Shown here one piece after another: positions 8,819 through 15,778 of a stretch of 17,988 bases of DNA (position 1 is its first letter; the number at the start of each line of letters is the position of its first letter). A program made the translations under genes and the position numbers. The DNA is from an uncultured Erysipelotrichaceae bacterium (GTDB lineage: Bacteria > Bacillota_I > Bacilli_A > Acholeplasmatales > Anaeroplasmataceae). The stretch lies in assembly GCA_902783745.1 (NCBI GenBank), contig CACZRY010000032.1, positions 1-17,988 of the forward strand, written 5' to 3'. Below the pieces are notes generated by a model that made no database searches, was not told the DNA's origin, and saw nothing but the letters and a program-made list of their open reading frames with translations.

Positions 8819-9357
8819 TCGTTTTCACCTTCCTTCTTTAAATCCTCTTCTATTGGAGCTTTATGCTTAGATGCCATTTCAATTGGATCCATCTTAGAAT
8901 TATCCTGCATAGAATCTGGATTGTTATTCTTATTATCTCGTAATAGGAATACTACTGTTGTTACAATAAATACAACCTTTAAAGTCATATATCCACATAA
9001 CGCTAATACAAGCTTTAATACTAATACATCAGTAGCTGAGTTTTCTACGAATTTTGCTAGTAAGGCTGATATTAATAATATCGAAGCTACTAAAAACATT
9101 CTTAGCATGAACCACAATCTAGCTGATTTCTTAGGAGAAAATAAAGGATCTGCCTTTGATAATCTTCTAATTCTAGCATTTTGCTTAACCATCATACCAT
9201 GTGTCATTAAACCTAACATTGAACCTATTAGATAATATCTCCATAGATTAAAATCTTTTGGTGTTGCAACAAGTAATATTATTGTTACGGTTAAAACTAA
9301 AAGAAGGGTAATAGGAACTATTATGAAATTAATTAACATTTCTCTTGTCATTTTCAT
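8815..9357 (-). CDS. atpI: AtpI-like four-helix membrane protein
   Basis: Position between atpZ and atpB, length (180 residues) and four predicted helices fit the ATP synthase I (UncI/AtpI) family, which helps assemble the c ring; sequence match to the family is weak by eye. Helices lie at roughly 9-31, 39-57, 82-104 and 112-139, followed by a polar, charged tail of about 40 residues. An open frame extends 13 codons further up to an ATG at 9396, but that ATG lacks a ribosome binding site. The ATG at 9357 has AAGGAAG at 9367-9373, nine bases away, so I start there. It still overlaps the end of atpZ by 29 bases. The stop is TGA, which shows that TGA is not read as tryptophan here. Confidence 0.7.
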   Translation of the reverse strand: MKMTREMLINFIIVPITLLLVLTVTIILLVATPKDFNLWRYYLIGSMLGLMTHGMMVKQNARIRRLSKADPLFSPKKSARLWFMLRMFLVASILLISALLAKFVENSATDVLVLKLVLALCGYMTLKVVFIVTTVVFLLRDNKNNNPDSMQDNSKMDPIEMASKHKAPIEEDLKKEGENE

Positions 9358-9598
9358 TGTTAGTTTCTTCCTTTTTCTTTCGCTTTTTTCTTTCATCTAA
9401 TAATTTTATGAAATATAGTAAATATGATACAAAGCATATTGTACCAATAATTGCGCCTATTATAGCGCAAATTGCAGGCCAAGCTGAATTTTTATCTATA
9501 TTATAACCGATTAAAAATCCAACTCCTGTAAATGCAACTAATGAAAAAATACCTTGTGTTCCAATCGAATAAAGCTTACCTAATTCACCTAGTTTCAT
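9329..9598 (-). CDS. atpZ: AtpZ-like protein (AtpZ/AtpI family)
   Basis: A small two-helix membrane protein of 89 residues encoded directly before atpI, as in many Bacilli. Helices at about 13-35 and 40-65 are glycine-rich (VAFTGVGFLIGYNID, IIGAIIGTICF), followed by a strongly basic tail (DERKKRKKKEE), typical of the AtpZ family. AtpI and AtpZ of alkaliphilic Bacillus have been linked to c-ring assembly and to Mg2+/Ca2+ handling. AAAGG lies eight or nine bases before the ATG, in the 14-base gap after rpiB. Confidence 0.82.
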   Translation of the reverse strand: MKLGELGKLYSIGTQGIFSLVAFTGVGFLIGYNIDKNSAWPAICAIIGAIIGTICFVSYLLYFIKLLDERKKRKKKEETNNENDKRNVN

Positions 9599-9612
9599 TT
9601 AGATAGACCTTT

Positions 9613-10059
9613 CTAGAATTCTTCTTCGTAATTCTTCATCTTTTCTAATCTTCTTTGATGTCTTTCACCAAAAGAAAATTCTGTTTCAAGCCATACATCA
9701 ACTATTTCCTTAGCTAATGCATAACCAGTATATTTTGCAGATAATGCAAGACAATTTGAATCATTATGCTGTCTTGTTAATTCTGCAGCGTCCTTAGATC
9801 CACATAATGCACATCTAACACCCTTTACCTTATTTGCAATCATGGACATACCGATTCCTGTAAAACAAATAACAATACCTCTATCTGCCTTACCATCTTT
9901 TATGTCTTTTGCAACATAGTAACCATAATCTGTGTAGTCACATGAATCCTTTGTGTATGTACCTCTATCATTAACTATATGACCCTTAGACTTAAGATAA
10001 TCAACTAAAACATTCTTAAGCTCTAAAGCTGAATGATCACAACCAATAGAAATTCTCAT
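9613..10059 (-). CDS. rpiB: Ribose-5-phosphate isomerase B
   Basis: Interconverts ribose 5-phosphate and ribulose 5-phosphate in the pentose phosphate pathway. The 148 residues are typical. Seen are GCDHSALELKN with D8/H9, the catalytic cysteine C65 in ICFTGIGMS, and TRQHNDSNCLAL with H98, matching Asp9/His10, Cys66 and His99 of E. coli RpiB. The residue after the catalytic Cys is Phe, where most members have Gly (CGTGIG). The frame stays open 26 codons upstream, but only the ATG at 10059 has a consensus AGGAGG (10066-10071) and matches the family start, so I use it. LacA/LacB-type galactose-6-phosphate isomerases are related but normally come as a pair. It is the first gene of the atp operon; in Bacillus subtilis rpiB (ywlF) also lies close upstream of atp. 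Confidence 0.9.
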   Translation of the reverse strand: MRISIGCDHSALELKNVLVDYLKSKGHIVNDRGTYTKDSCDYTDYGYYVAKDIKDGKADRGIVICFTGIGMSMIANKVKGVRCALCGSKDAAELTRQHNDSNCLALSAKYTGYALAKEIVDVWLETEFSFGERHQRRLEKMKNYEEEF

Positions 10060-10093
10060 AATAATCCTCCTATAAACATAAAAATCCAATTTA

Positions 10094-10102
10094 AGTATAA
10101 CA
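10094..10102 (-). promoter_or_regulatory. Promoter of the rpiB-atp operon (extended -10)
   Basis: The minus strand reads TGTTATACT, a TATACT hexamer with the TG extension. No convincing -35 lies 16-18 bases upstream. Transcription would start near 10087, giving a leader of about 28 bases that contains the AGGAGG of rpiB. I find no other promoter of similar quality before atpZ or atpB, so this is the likely main promoter for the ATP synthase genes. Confidence 0.55.
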
Positions 10103-10150
10103 TAAAATAAACTAGCATTGATACAAAAATCGAACATGAAAACGCTAACT

Positions 10151-10201
10151 AAAAAAAGAGGAACCTATTATTGATTATAAACCAATAAAAAATTCCTCTT
10201 T
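10151..10201 (-). terminator. Intrinsic terminator of the transporter/polygalacturonase operon
   Basis: On the minus strand, four bases after the polygalacturonase stop, AAAGAGGAA (10193-10201) pairs with TTCCTCTTT (10155-10163), followed directly by TTTT. The 29-base loop contains a smaller inner stem, TTATTG/CAATAA, so the structure may be a two-storey hairpin. It separates the sugar operon from the rpiB promoter that follows. Confidence 0.8.
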
Positions 10202-10205
10202 GAAT

Positions 10206-11753
10206 CTATTTTGTTATTTTATTAACATTACTAAATTCGAACTTTTCATTCTTTAAACCTTCGAATGAAACATTCTTTAAATTAATCTCATCTACATATG
10301 CGGCAATAATACCTCTACCTGTCATTTCTTCTAATCCATCCATCATGGCTGGTCTTGAAGCTTTAGGATTTTTAGCATATTTAAATGAAACATTATCTAT
10401 TGTAATAGATTTAATTGGTTGTTCAGGTAAACCATAGAAGCATCCTGCACAAGCATTAACGTTATCACATTCAATATTCTTGAATACAAACTTTCCTAAA
10501 TATGGTGTTCTATCATCAACAGGAAGCTTTTCTTTAGAATATACATATTCTGTATGACCATCTGGATCACAGAAATAGAACATATTCATAACTAAAGGAG
10601 ATAATACGTTATCCATCTTGATATCTTGGAATGTAATGCCATCAATTATTGCATCCTTACCTCTGCCTCTTCTTGTCTTAATTCTTAAGCCACGGTCAGT
10701 TGAATTAAAGAAACATCTTGATACATTAATATTCTTAATACCACCAGACATTTCAGAACCTAATACTATTGCACCATGACCGAAATTAAATGAACAGTTT
10801 CTAATAACAAAATTTTCACTTGGTTTCTTATACTTTCTTCCCATGAAGATTTTTCCTGATTTAATCGCAATACAATCATCACCAACTGAAAAGTAAACAC
10901 CAATAATATTTACTCCATCACATGATTCAGGATCACATCCATCTGTATTAGGTGCATCCTTAGGGCTAATTAGCTTTAAATCAATGAAATTTAAGTTTTT
11001 AGAAAAATATGGATGTAGATTCCATGATGGTGTATTAGTAACAGTTATACCTTGTAACGAAATGTTTTCACAGTGATTTAAGAATACACCTCTTGGTCTC
11101 CATGCTCTAACCTTTTTATGATGATCAGTCCACCAATCAGAGTTTTGTGCATTTTCATCAACAATACCTTCACCAATAATTTTAACATTAGAAACATTAA
11201 TACCAGTAATAATTGATGCCATATGAGACAATGGATTACCTTCCCATGATCCAAGATTATATTCATCTTTTTCATCAGATGTATATGTCATACCTGGTAA
11301 AATAGGATAATTATTTCTATCTGTATCACCTAAAAGCTTTGCACTCTTAGTAATTTCAATAGTTATATTGCTTCTTAAAAATAAAGGTCCTGTGTAGAAA
11401 ACACCATCGTTAATTAATACACGACCATTATCGGGACATGAAAGGATTGCAGCTTGAATAGCCTGAGTATCATTAGTTACTCCATCACCTTTAGCACCAA
11501 ATCTTTTAACATCTAAGCATACATATTCATATTCAGTTGTTACAGTTAATGTATCTTCCTTATCATTTTGTACAACCTTAATATCATACTTAGTATTAGG
11601 TACTAAATCATATATTGAGAAAACATTATTTTTAAAATCATTTAAAACTAATGTTTCATTAACGTAAACGTTAAATGGATTTGTAACAACGATATCCTTG
11701 TTATCCATTTCAAAAGTTAAGCTTGTTGAGCTTTTAAAAATCAAATTAAACAA
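10206..11753 (-). CDS. GH28 family polygalacturonase, probably cytoplasmic exo-acting
   Basis: Hydrolyses alpha-1,4 bonds of galacturonan chains. All GH28 active-site motifs are present: NTD at 269-271, DD at 292-293, GHG at 325-327 and RIK at 357-359, in a right-handed beta-helix beginning with FGAKGDGVTNDT (85-96). The first about 75 residues look like a fibronectin III-type domain, as found in exo-polygalacturonases such as that of Yersinia. There is no signal peptide, so the enzyme should act inside the cell on imported oligosaccharides. The start codon is TTG (11753) with AAGGAG nine bases upstream; the frame overlaps the preceding membrane-protein gene by 8 bases. Other GH28 activities (rhamnogalacturonase, xylogalacturonase) cannot be excluded. 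It is the last gene of the transporter operon. Confidence 0.88.
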   Translation of the reverse strand: MFNLIFKSSTSLTFEMDNKDIVVTNPFNVYVNETLVLNDFKNNVFSIYDLVPNTKYDIKVVQNDKEDTLTVTTEYEYVCLDVKRFGAKGDGVTNDTQAIQAAILSCPDNGRVLINDGVFYTGPLFLRSNITIEITKSAKLLGDTDRNNYPILPGMTYTSDEKDEYNLGSWEGNPLSHMASIITGINVSNVKIIGEGIVDENAQNSDWWTDHHKKVRAWRPRGVFLNHCENISLQGITVTNTPSWNLHPYFSKNLNFIDLKLISPKDAPNTDGCDPESCDGVNIIGVYFSVGDDCIAIKSGKIFMGRKYKKPSENFVIRNCSFNFGHGAIVLGSEMSGGIKNINVSRCFFNSTDRGLRIKTRRGRGKDAIIDGITFQDIKMDNVLSPLVMNMFYFCDPDGHTEYVYSKEKLPVDDRTPYLGKFVFKNIECDNVNACAGCFYGLPEQPIKSITIDNVSFKYAKNPKASRPAMMDGLEEMTGRGIIAAYVDEINLKNVSFEGLKNEKFEFSNVNKITK

Positions 11754-12354
11754 GTACCTCAGCTCCTTTTTTTATTCTTTTTGCGTAATAAACGCGTTGA
11801 TAAATATATAATACAATATTTTTAATTAAAACAAATATTCCATCTACAACTAGAAAAAACAAACCATAACTGAATGGATCAATACCATAATTTACTTCAT
11901 TAAATAAATTTAAGAATCTCCAACCAATACTATAAGTAAATGCATATAGCATATAGATTATAAATGATACTATAAACATGTATACCAAGTAGAATAATAA
12001 ATTCCAAATACCGCCTAAATTAAATATATTATATTTTAAAGTAGGATTTCTTCTGTTATTCATTAATTTAACGACAGGGCATATAGCTGCAATAAATAAA
12101 ACAGCCATACCGACAGCAATTAATAAAATAACAACAAAATCTAATTTGTAATTATCCACCTCAACCTCATCAATCAAGGAGAAATCTACAATAAAATTAC
12201 TTATTACCATAAAAAATACGGCAGCCGCAGCTGCCCAGTATTTTAAAAATATAATTTTTACAACAGATGGTATTTTAGAAAGCTTATCGACTTCATATGG
12301 ATTATATTCATTTATATTATCTATACTCTCATCTTGAACTTTCTTTTTAGCCAT
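11746..12354 (-). CDS. Four-helix membrane protein of unknown family (fourth membrane gene of the ABC locus)
   Basis: I do not recognise the family. The 202 residues have a polar N-terminus containing NPYEVDKLSKIP (18-29), then hydrophobic segments at about 39-59, 72-97, 113-140 and 160-185, and a basic end (YYAKRIKKGAEVLV). No EAA loop, the ATPase-docking motif of MalF/MalG-type permeases, is visible, and no nucleotide-binding or catalytic motif. The gene starts one base after the preceding membrane gene ends and overlaps the polygalacturonase by 8 bases, so it is translationally coupled to both. Likely an accessory component of the neighbouring carbohydrate ABC transporter; that role is inferred from position only. 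Confidence 0.7.
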   Translation of the reverse strand: MAKKKVQDESIDNINEYNPYEVDKLSKIPSVVKIIFLKYWAAAAAVFFMVISNFIVDFSLIDEVEVDNYKLDFVVILLIAVGMAVLFIAAICPVVKLMNNRRNPTLKYNIFNLGGIWNLLFYLVYMFIVSFIIYMLYAFTYSIGWRFLNLFNEVNYGIDPFSYGLFFLVVDGIFVLIKNIVLYIYQRVYYAKRIKKGAEVLV

Positions 12355-12355
12355 A

Positions 12356-13105
12356 TTATCTATCTGCCTTTTCCCAAGTTCTATCGTAGTTGATGAAGCC
12401 TAAAACTACACCAGCAACAGCACATACCATACATAAAATAACTGAACCTACAGAAACAACAAATTCTTGAGAGAATGAAGTTCTAGATGAAACAGGAATA
12501 CCATAAATGAAATACTGTGAAGTACCATCTTGAGCTAATTGACGAGCCATTCTAGTAGCTTCTTCTTCACTTAAGCCTGTCTTTTCCATAATATCAGCAA
12601 CATTTTTACCTAATGCATCAAAGTAACTATTAACACCTTGGAAATAATTCTTAACTAAAATAATATAAATAATACCAGAAACAACCATAATAACTGAAGT
12701 AAATACTACAACTATTAAAGATCCAAGATTTTTCTTACTCATAAGACCAAATCCAGTAAAGATATTTAAAATACCGAATAGCATCATTATGAATAATAAT
12801 AAACCTGAAATATCTGGTGTACCATAATAATTAGAACCTAAAGTAGAAATAAATACTACTTGTCTAACAACTAATGCATGGTAGTATAAGAAGAAACCGA
12901 AAATTGCACCTGGAATAATGATTAATAAACCAGCTAACTTCATATTATTATATTTAAAAGATTGAACGAAGTCCCATAAAATACCTTTTAAATATGCTAA
13001 TAAAATTTGAAAGAAATTCTTCTTTGCTTCTTCTTTAACTTCTCTAGAAGAATCAGCTTGAATTAATGATTCATTCTGTTCTTCGTTAATAATCTTATCT
13101 TCCAT
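12356..13105 (-). CDS. Four-helix membrane protein of unknown family (third membrane gene of the ABC locus)
   Basis: Unrecognised, 249 residues. A charged, acidic N-terminus (1-30) leads to an amphipathic stretch, then helices at about 57-79, 100-121, 127-151 and 216-238. Between helices 3 and 4 lies a polar segment of about 64 residues (152-215) containing the helix-forming TGLSEEEATRMARQLAQ, probably on the outside of the membrane if the N-terminus is inside. No EAA loop is seen. AGGAGGC gives a strong start 17 bases after the ABC ATPase gene. The tight spacing says it is made together with that ATPase. Confidence 0.72.
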   Translation of the reverse strand: MEDKIINEEQNESLIQADSSREVKEEAKKNFFQILLAYLKGILWDFVQSFKYNNMKLAGLLIIIPGAIFGFFLYYHALVVRQVVFISTLGSNYYGTPDISGLLLFIMMLFGILNIFTGFGLMSKKNLGSLIVVVFTSVIMVVSGIIYIILVKNYFQGVNSYFDALGKNVADIMEKTGLSEEEATRMARQLAQDGTSQYFIYGIPVSSRTSFSQEFVVSVGSVILCMVCAVAGVVLGFINYDRTWEKADR

Positions 13106-13122
13106 TTAAAACAGCCTCCTAA

Positions 13123-14226
13123 CTAACGAATTCTCTTTGTAGTTTCAATATCAAAGAAATGTACGTTGTTCATATCAAAGCATGCCTTAATGTTCTTATC
13201 AACTATTTCTTGACGTGTATAAACCTTAGAAATAATATTTTCTTCACCAATTGCACCATATAATAAGTGGTAAGCACCTAAATATTCAGTGTAATCAATA
13301 ACTAAATCAAATACATTTTCAGCATTCTGCTTTAAATGTAAATCATCAATATAAACATATTCTGGTCTAGTAGCCATAATAACTTCCTTACCAATATATG
13401 AACCGATGATATCTTGTTGATGTTCAGTAAGCTTAAACTTTAATCCTGAACTTTCATGAATGAAATATTCACCATTATTATCAATTTGACCATGTAAGAA
13501 ATTCATTGGAGGTGTTCCGATGAAACCAGCAACGAATAAGTTTTCAGGATTATCAAACATTTCCTTTGGTGTAGCTATTTGTTGAACATAACCGTCCTTC
13601 ATAACTACAATTCTTGAAGCTAATGTTAAAGCTTCAATTTGGTCATGTGTTACATAAATAAATGTAGAATTTAATCTTTCATGTAATTGCATTAATTCCT
13701 TACGCATTGAACCTCTTAACTTAGCATCTAGGTTAGATAATGGTTCATCTAGTAAGAATACAACTGGGTCACGAACGATTGCACGTCCTAATGCAACTCT
13801 TTGTCTTTGACCTCCGGATAACTGTTTAGGCTTTCTATTTAGATAAGGAATTAAACCTAAAATTTCAGCTGCCTTCATAACTCTAGCATGAATTTCAACT
13901 GGGTCAACCTTTCTAATAGTTAATGAGAATGCCATGTTGTGGTAAACAGTCATATGAGCATAAAGTGCATAGTTTTGGAAAACCATTGCAATATCTCTAT
14001 CTTTTGGAGCTACGTTATTAACTTTCTTACCATTAATTACTAAATCACCTGAAGAAATTTCTTCAAGACCTGCAACCATACGTAATGTAGTTGACTTACC
14101 GCATCCAGAAGGACCAGCAAGAACTATAAATTCACCTTTTTCAATATCAATATTGAAATCATAAACAGCATGGAATCCATTAGGATATACCTTATTGACA
14201 TTTTTTAAAATAACATTTGAAGCCAT
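13123..14226 (-). CDS. Carbohydrate ABC transporter ATPase, MsmX/MalK/UgpC type
   Basis: Energises sugar uptake by binding two copies to the cytoplasmic face of a permease pair. The 367 residues show Walker A GPSGCGKST (38-46), Q-loop Q84, signature LSGGQRQR (136-143), Walker B VVFLLDEP (155-162) with D-loop SNLDAK, and switch histidine H194 in VTHDQ. The C-terminal part (about 240-367) with TPPMNF and ATRPEYVYI is the OB-type regulatory domain of MalK-like ATPases; the family usually has RPE preceded by GIR or GVR. Such ATPases in Gram-positives may serve several transporters. A perfect AGGAGGT precedes the ATG. It sits in the middle of four small membrane-protein genes. Confidence 0.95.
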   Translation of the reverse strand: MASNVILKNVNKVYPNGFHAVYDFNIDIEKGEFIVLAGPSGCGKSTTLRMVAGLEEISSGDLVINGKKVNNVAPKDRDIAMVFQNYALYAHMTVYHNMAFSLTIRKVDPVEIHARVMKAAEILGLIPYLNRKPKQLSGGQRQRVALGRAIVRDPVVFLLDEPLSNLDAKLRGSMRKELMQLHERLNSTFIYVTHDQIEALTLASRIVVMKDGYVQQIATPKEMFDNPENLFVAGFIGTPPMNFLHGQIDNNGEYFIHESSGLKFKLTEHQQDIIGSYIGKEVIMATRPEYVYIDDLHLKQNAENVFDLVIDYTEYLGAYHLLYGAIGEENIISKVYTRQEIVDKNIKACFDMNNVHFFDIETTKRIR

Positions 14227-14242
14227 ATAAAACTACCTCCTA

Positions 14243-14896
14243 TTAATTCTTTGCTTTAATACTAGCTAAGTATGTACTTAACTTTTTAGCCTTAGCATAA
14301 CCAGTTAAACCAGCTGCTAAGAATGCACCAGCAGCAATTGCTAATAATGTCATAATGAATATTGATCTGAAATATCCATTTTGAGGTAAAAATGCAATTG
14401 CATACTCAGAATTATCTTTGTTTGTAATAGTAGCTGCTAAAATATTTAAGCAACCATTTTGAGTTTCAGCAACTTTAGCATTATAATCAGCTACTTTATC
14501 GAAATCAGCTCTATCTACTGTAAATGCAGTTAAATAATTTTTATATGCAATTACAAGCATTAGAGGAATATAGAACATACGTGCGATACAAACACCACTG
14601 AATACAATTTGTGCTATTGCACCACCTGCACTATAAGTCTTAACTCTTTCACAAGCTAAGAAACCACCAAGTAAAATAACAACGTTTATTAAAACGATAA
14701 CTAAAACTTGGAAATCCATTGGATTAAAAGAGTTTAATGCTACTAAGCCAGCAAAAATACTTGCACCCATACCTAGTAAGCCTAATTTATTAGATAAACC
14801 ATTCACTCTATAACGCATCATCTCGGTATCGTTTTTAGCGTACTCAAGATCTGACATTTTATCTAGTGAAGCCTTATTTTCTTGTTCATTAATCAT
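14243..14896 (-). CDS. Four-helix membrane protein of unknown family (second membrane gene of the ABC locus)
   Basis: Unrecognised, 217 residues. A polar N-terminus (1-35) is followed by helices at about 37-57, 62-82 and 91-118, then a polar stretch of about 57 residues (119-175), helix 4 at 176-199 and a lysine-rich tail (AKAKKLSTYLASIKAKN). The order of three helices, an outer segment of 50-65 residues, one helix and a basic tail is shared with the gene upstream and with the one at 12356-13105. The start overlaps the preceding gene by 8 bases; the ribosome binding site is imperfect (GGGCGGTG). No EAA loop or known catalytic motif. Confidence 0.7.
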   Translation of the reverse strand: MINEQENKASLDKMSDLEYAKNDTEMMRYRVNGLSNKLGLLGMGASIFAGLVALNSFNPMDFQVLVIVLINVVILLGGFLACERVKTYSAGGAIAQIVFSGVCIARMFYIPLMLVIAYKNYLTAFTVDRADFDKVADYNAKVAETQNGCLNILAATITNKDNSEYAIAFLPQNGYFRSIFIMTLLAIAAGAFLAAGLTGYAKAKKLSTYLASIKAKN

Positions 14897-15695
14897 TCTT
14901 CAACACCGCCCTTTGAATAACTTCTGCTCTCTTCTTAGCAGTTGCCTTATATTTTGTTAAAGTACTAACTAGTAAGAATACTGAGTAAGCGATAACTGCG
15001 GCAAATAAAACTATTGCAATATAGAATACTGATTCATTATATTGTCCTAATGTATTTAAGAAATCAGATTTTGAAATATCTGTTCTTAATAATAATTGAT
15101 CCTTAACGATATTTTGAATATCACTATTAGATGCATAATTAGTTACCCAATATAATTCTTTATTTTGTGTAAAATCACCAAGTAAGAAAATTGTCTTAAA
15201 AATCATTAATAAAGAAGCAATAATCATAAATACAGGAATAGCAATTCCACCAGTTAAATTACTGATATAATATACTTTTCTTTGATGATTGCCTAAAATT
15301 AATAAAATAGCAAATGCAATTAAACCAATAACTGAATAAATAACAATTAAATCGTTAAATGAGCTGGCATTAATTTGGAAAGTATAAACCTTTCTTGCTA
15401 ATGTAAGAGTATTAGTTAATCCGTTTTGACCAAAGATACTGCTCCACCAACTAACCTTGTTATTCATTTCTCCATAGAATTTAAATATTTCAGTATTTTG
15501 ATATGCAGTTCCTCCAATAGTTTGAGATGACTCTTTCAAAATTGAAATAGTACCATCTGCACCATCAACTGTATACATAACATGTGTATTAGCATACATT
15601 GTCATGAAAAATAGTCCAAACAAAAATATTAGACCAAATAATAATCCATAAGCAAAGAAAATCCACTTATTAATAGATTTATTTTCTTTAGCCAT
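14889..15695 (-). CDS. Four-helix membrane protein of unknown family (first membrane gene of the ABC locus)
   Basis: Unrecognised, 268 residues. A short basic start leads to helix 1 (11-33), an outer region of about 80 residues (34-115), helices at about 116-136 and 148-172, a second outer segment (173-221), helix 4 (222-247) and a basic tail. The large outer regions could contact the solute-binding protein encoded just upstream. No permease EAA loop is seen. GAGGAGG at 15704-15710 gives a strong start, located directly after a stable hairpin that follows the binding-protein gene. Confidence 0.72.
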   Translation of the reverse strand: MAKENKSINKWIFFAYGLLFGLIFLFGLFFMTMYANTHVMYTVDGADGTISILKESSQTIGGTAYQNTEIFKFYGEMNNKVSWWSSIFGQNGLTNTLTLARKVYTFQINASSFNDLIVIYSVIGLIAFAILLILGNHQRKVYYISNLTGGIAIPVFMIIASLLMIFKTIFLLGDFTQNKELYWVTNYASNSDIQNIVKDQLLLRTDISKSDFLNTLGQYNESVFYIAIVLFAAVIAYSVFLLVSTLTKYKATAKKRAEVIQRAVLKND

Positions 15696-15715
15696 TTTTA
15701 ATACCTCCTCATAGG

Positions 15716-15763
15716 AAATATAAGTGCTAGATAGCGATTAATTCGCTATCTAGTCTTATATTT
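15716..15763 (-). repeat. Strong intercistronic stem-loop after the solute-binding-protein gene
   Basis: CTAGATAGCG (15727-15736) and CGCTATCTAG (15744-15753) form a perfect 10-bp stem with a 7-base loop. It is extended, after a small internal loop, by a second 9-bp stem, AAATATAAG (15716-15724) with CTTATATTT (15755-15763). On the minus strand no T-run follows; instead the ribosome binding site of the next gene begins five bases later. It is therefore more likely an RNA-stabilising or partial-attenuation element than a full terminator, allowing much more binding protein than membrane protein. Confidence 0.75.
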
Positions 15764-15778
15764 AGAAAAAATTTTATT

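Noticed and set aside
9358..9396. Longer atpI-like protein starting at 9396
   Set aside because: No ribosome binding site there and a 68-base overlap with atpZ; the ATG at 9357 has AAGGAAG nine bases upstream.
10060..10137. Longer rpiB starting at the ATG at 10137
   Set aside because: It has no ribosome binding site, includes the promoter region, and adds 26 residues absent from the family; the ATG at 10059 has AGGAGG and gives the standard N-terminus.
11078..11275. Second minus-strand frame inside the polygalacturonase gene
   Set aside because: Lies wholly within a well-supported GH28 gene with intact motifs; it is a frame shadow.
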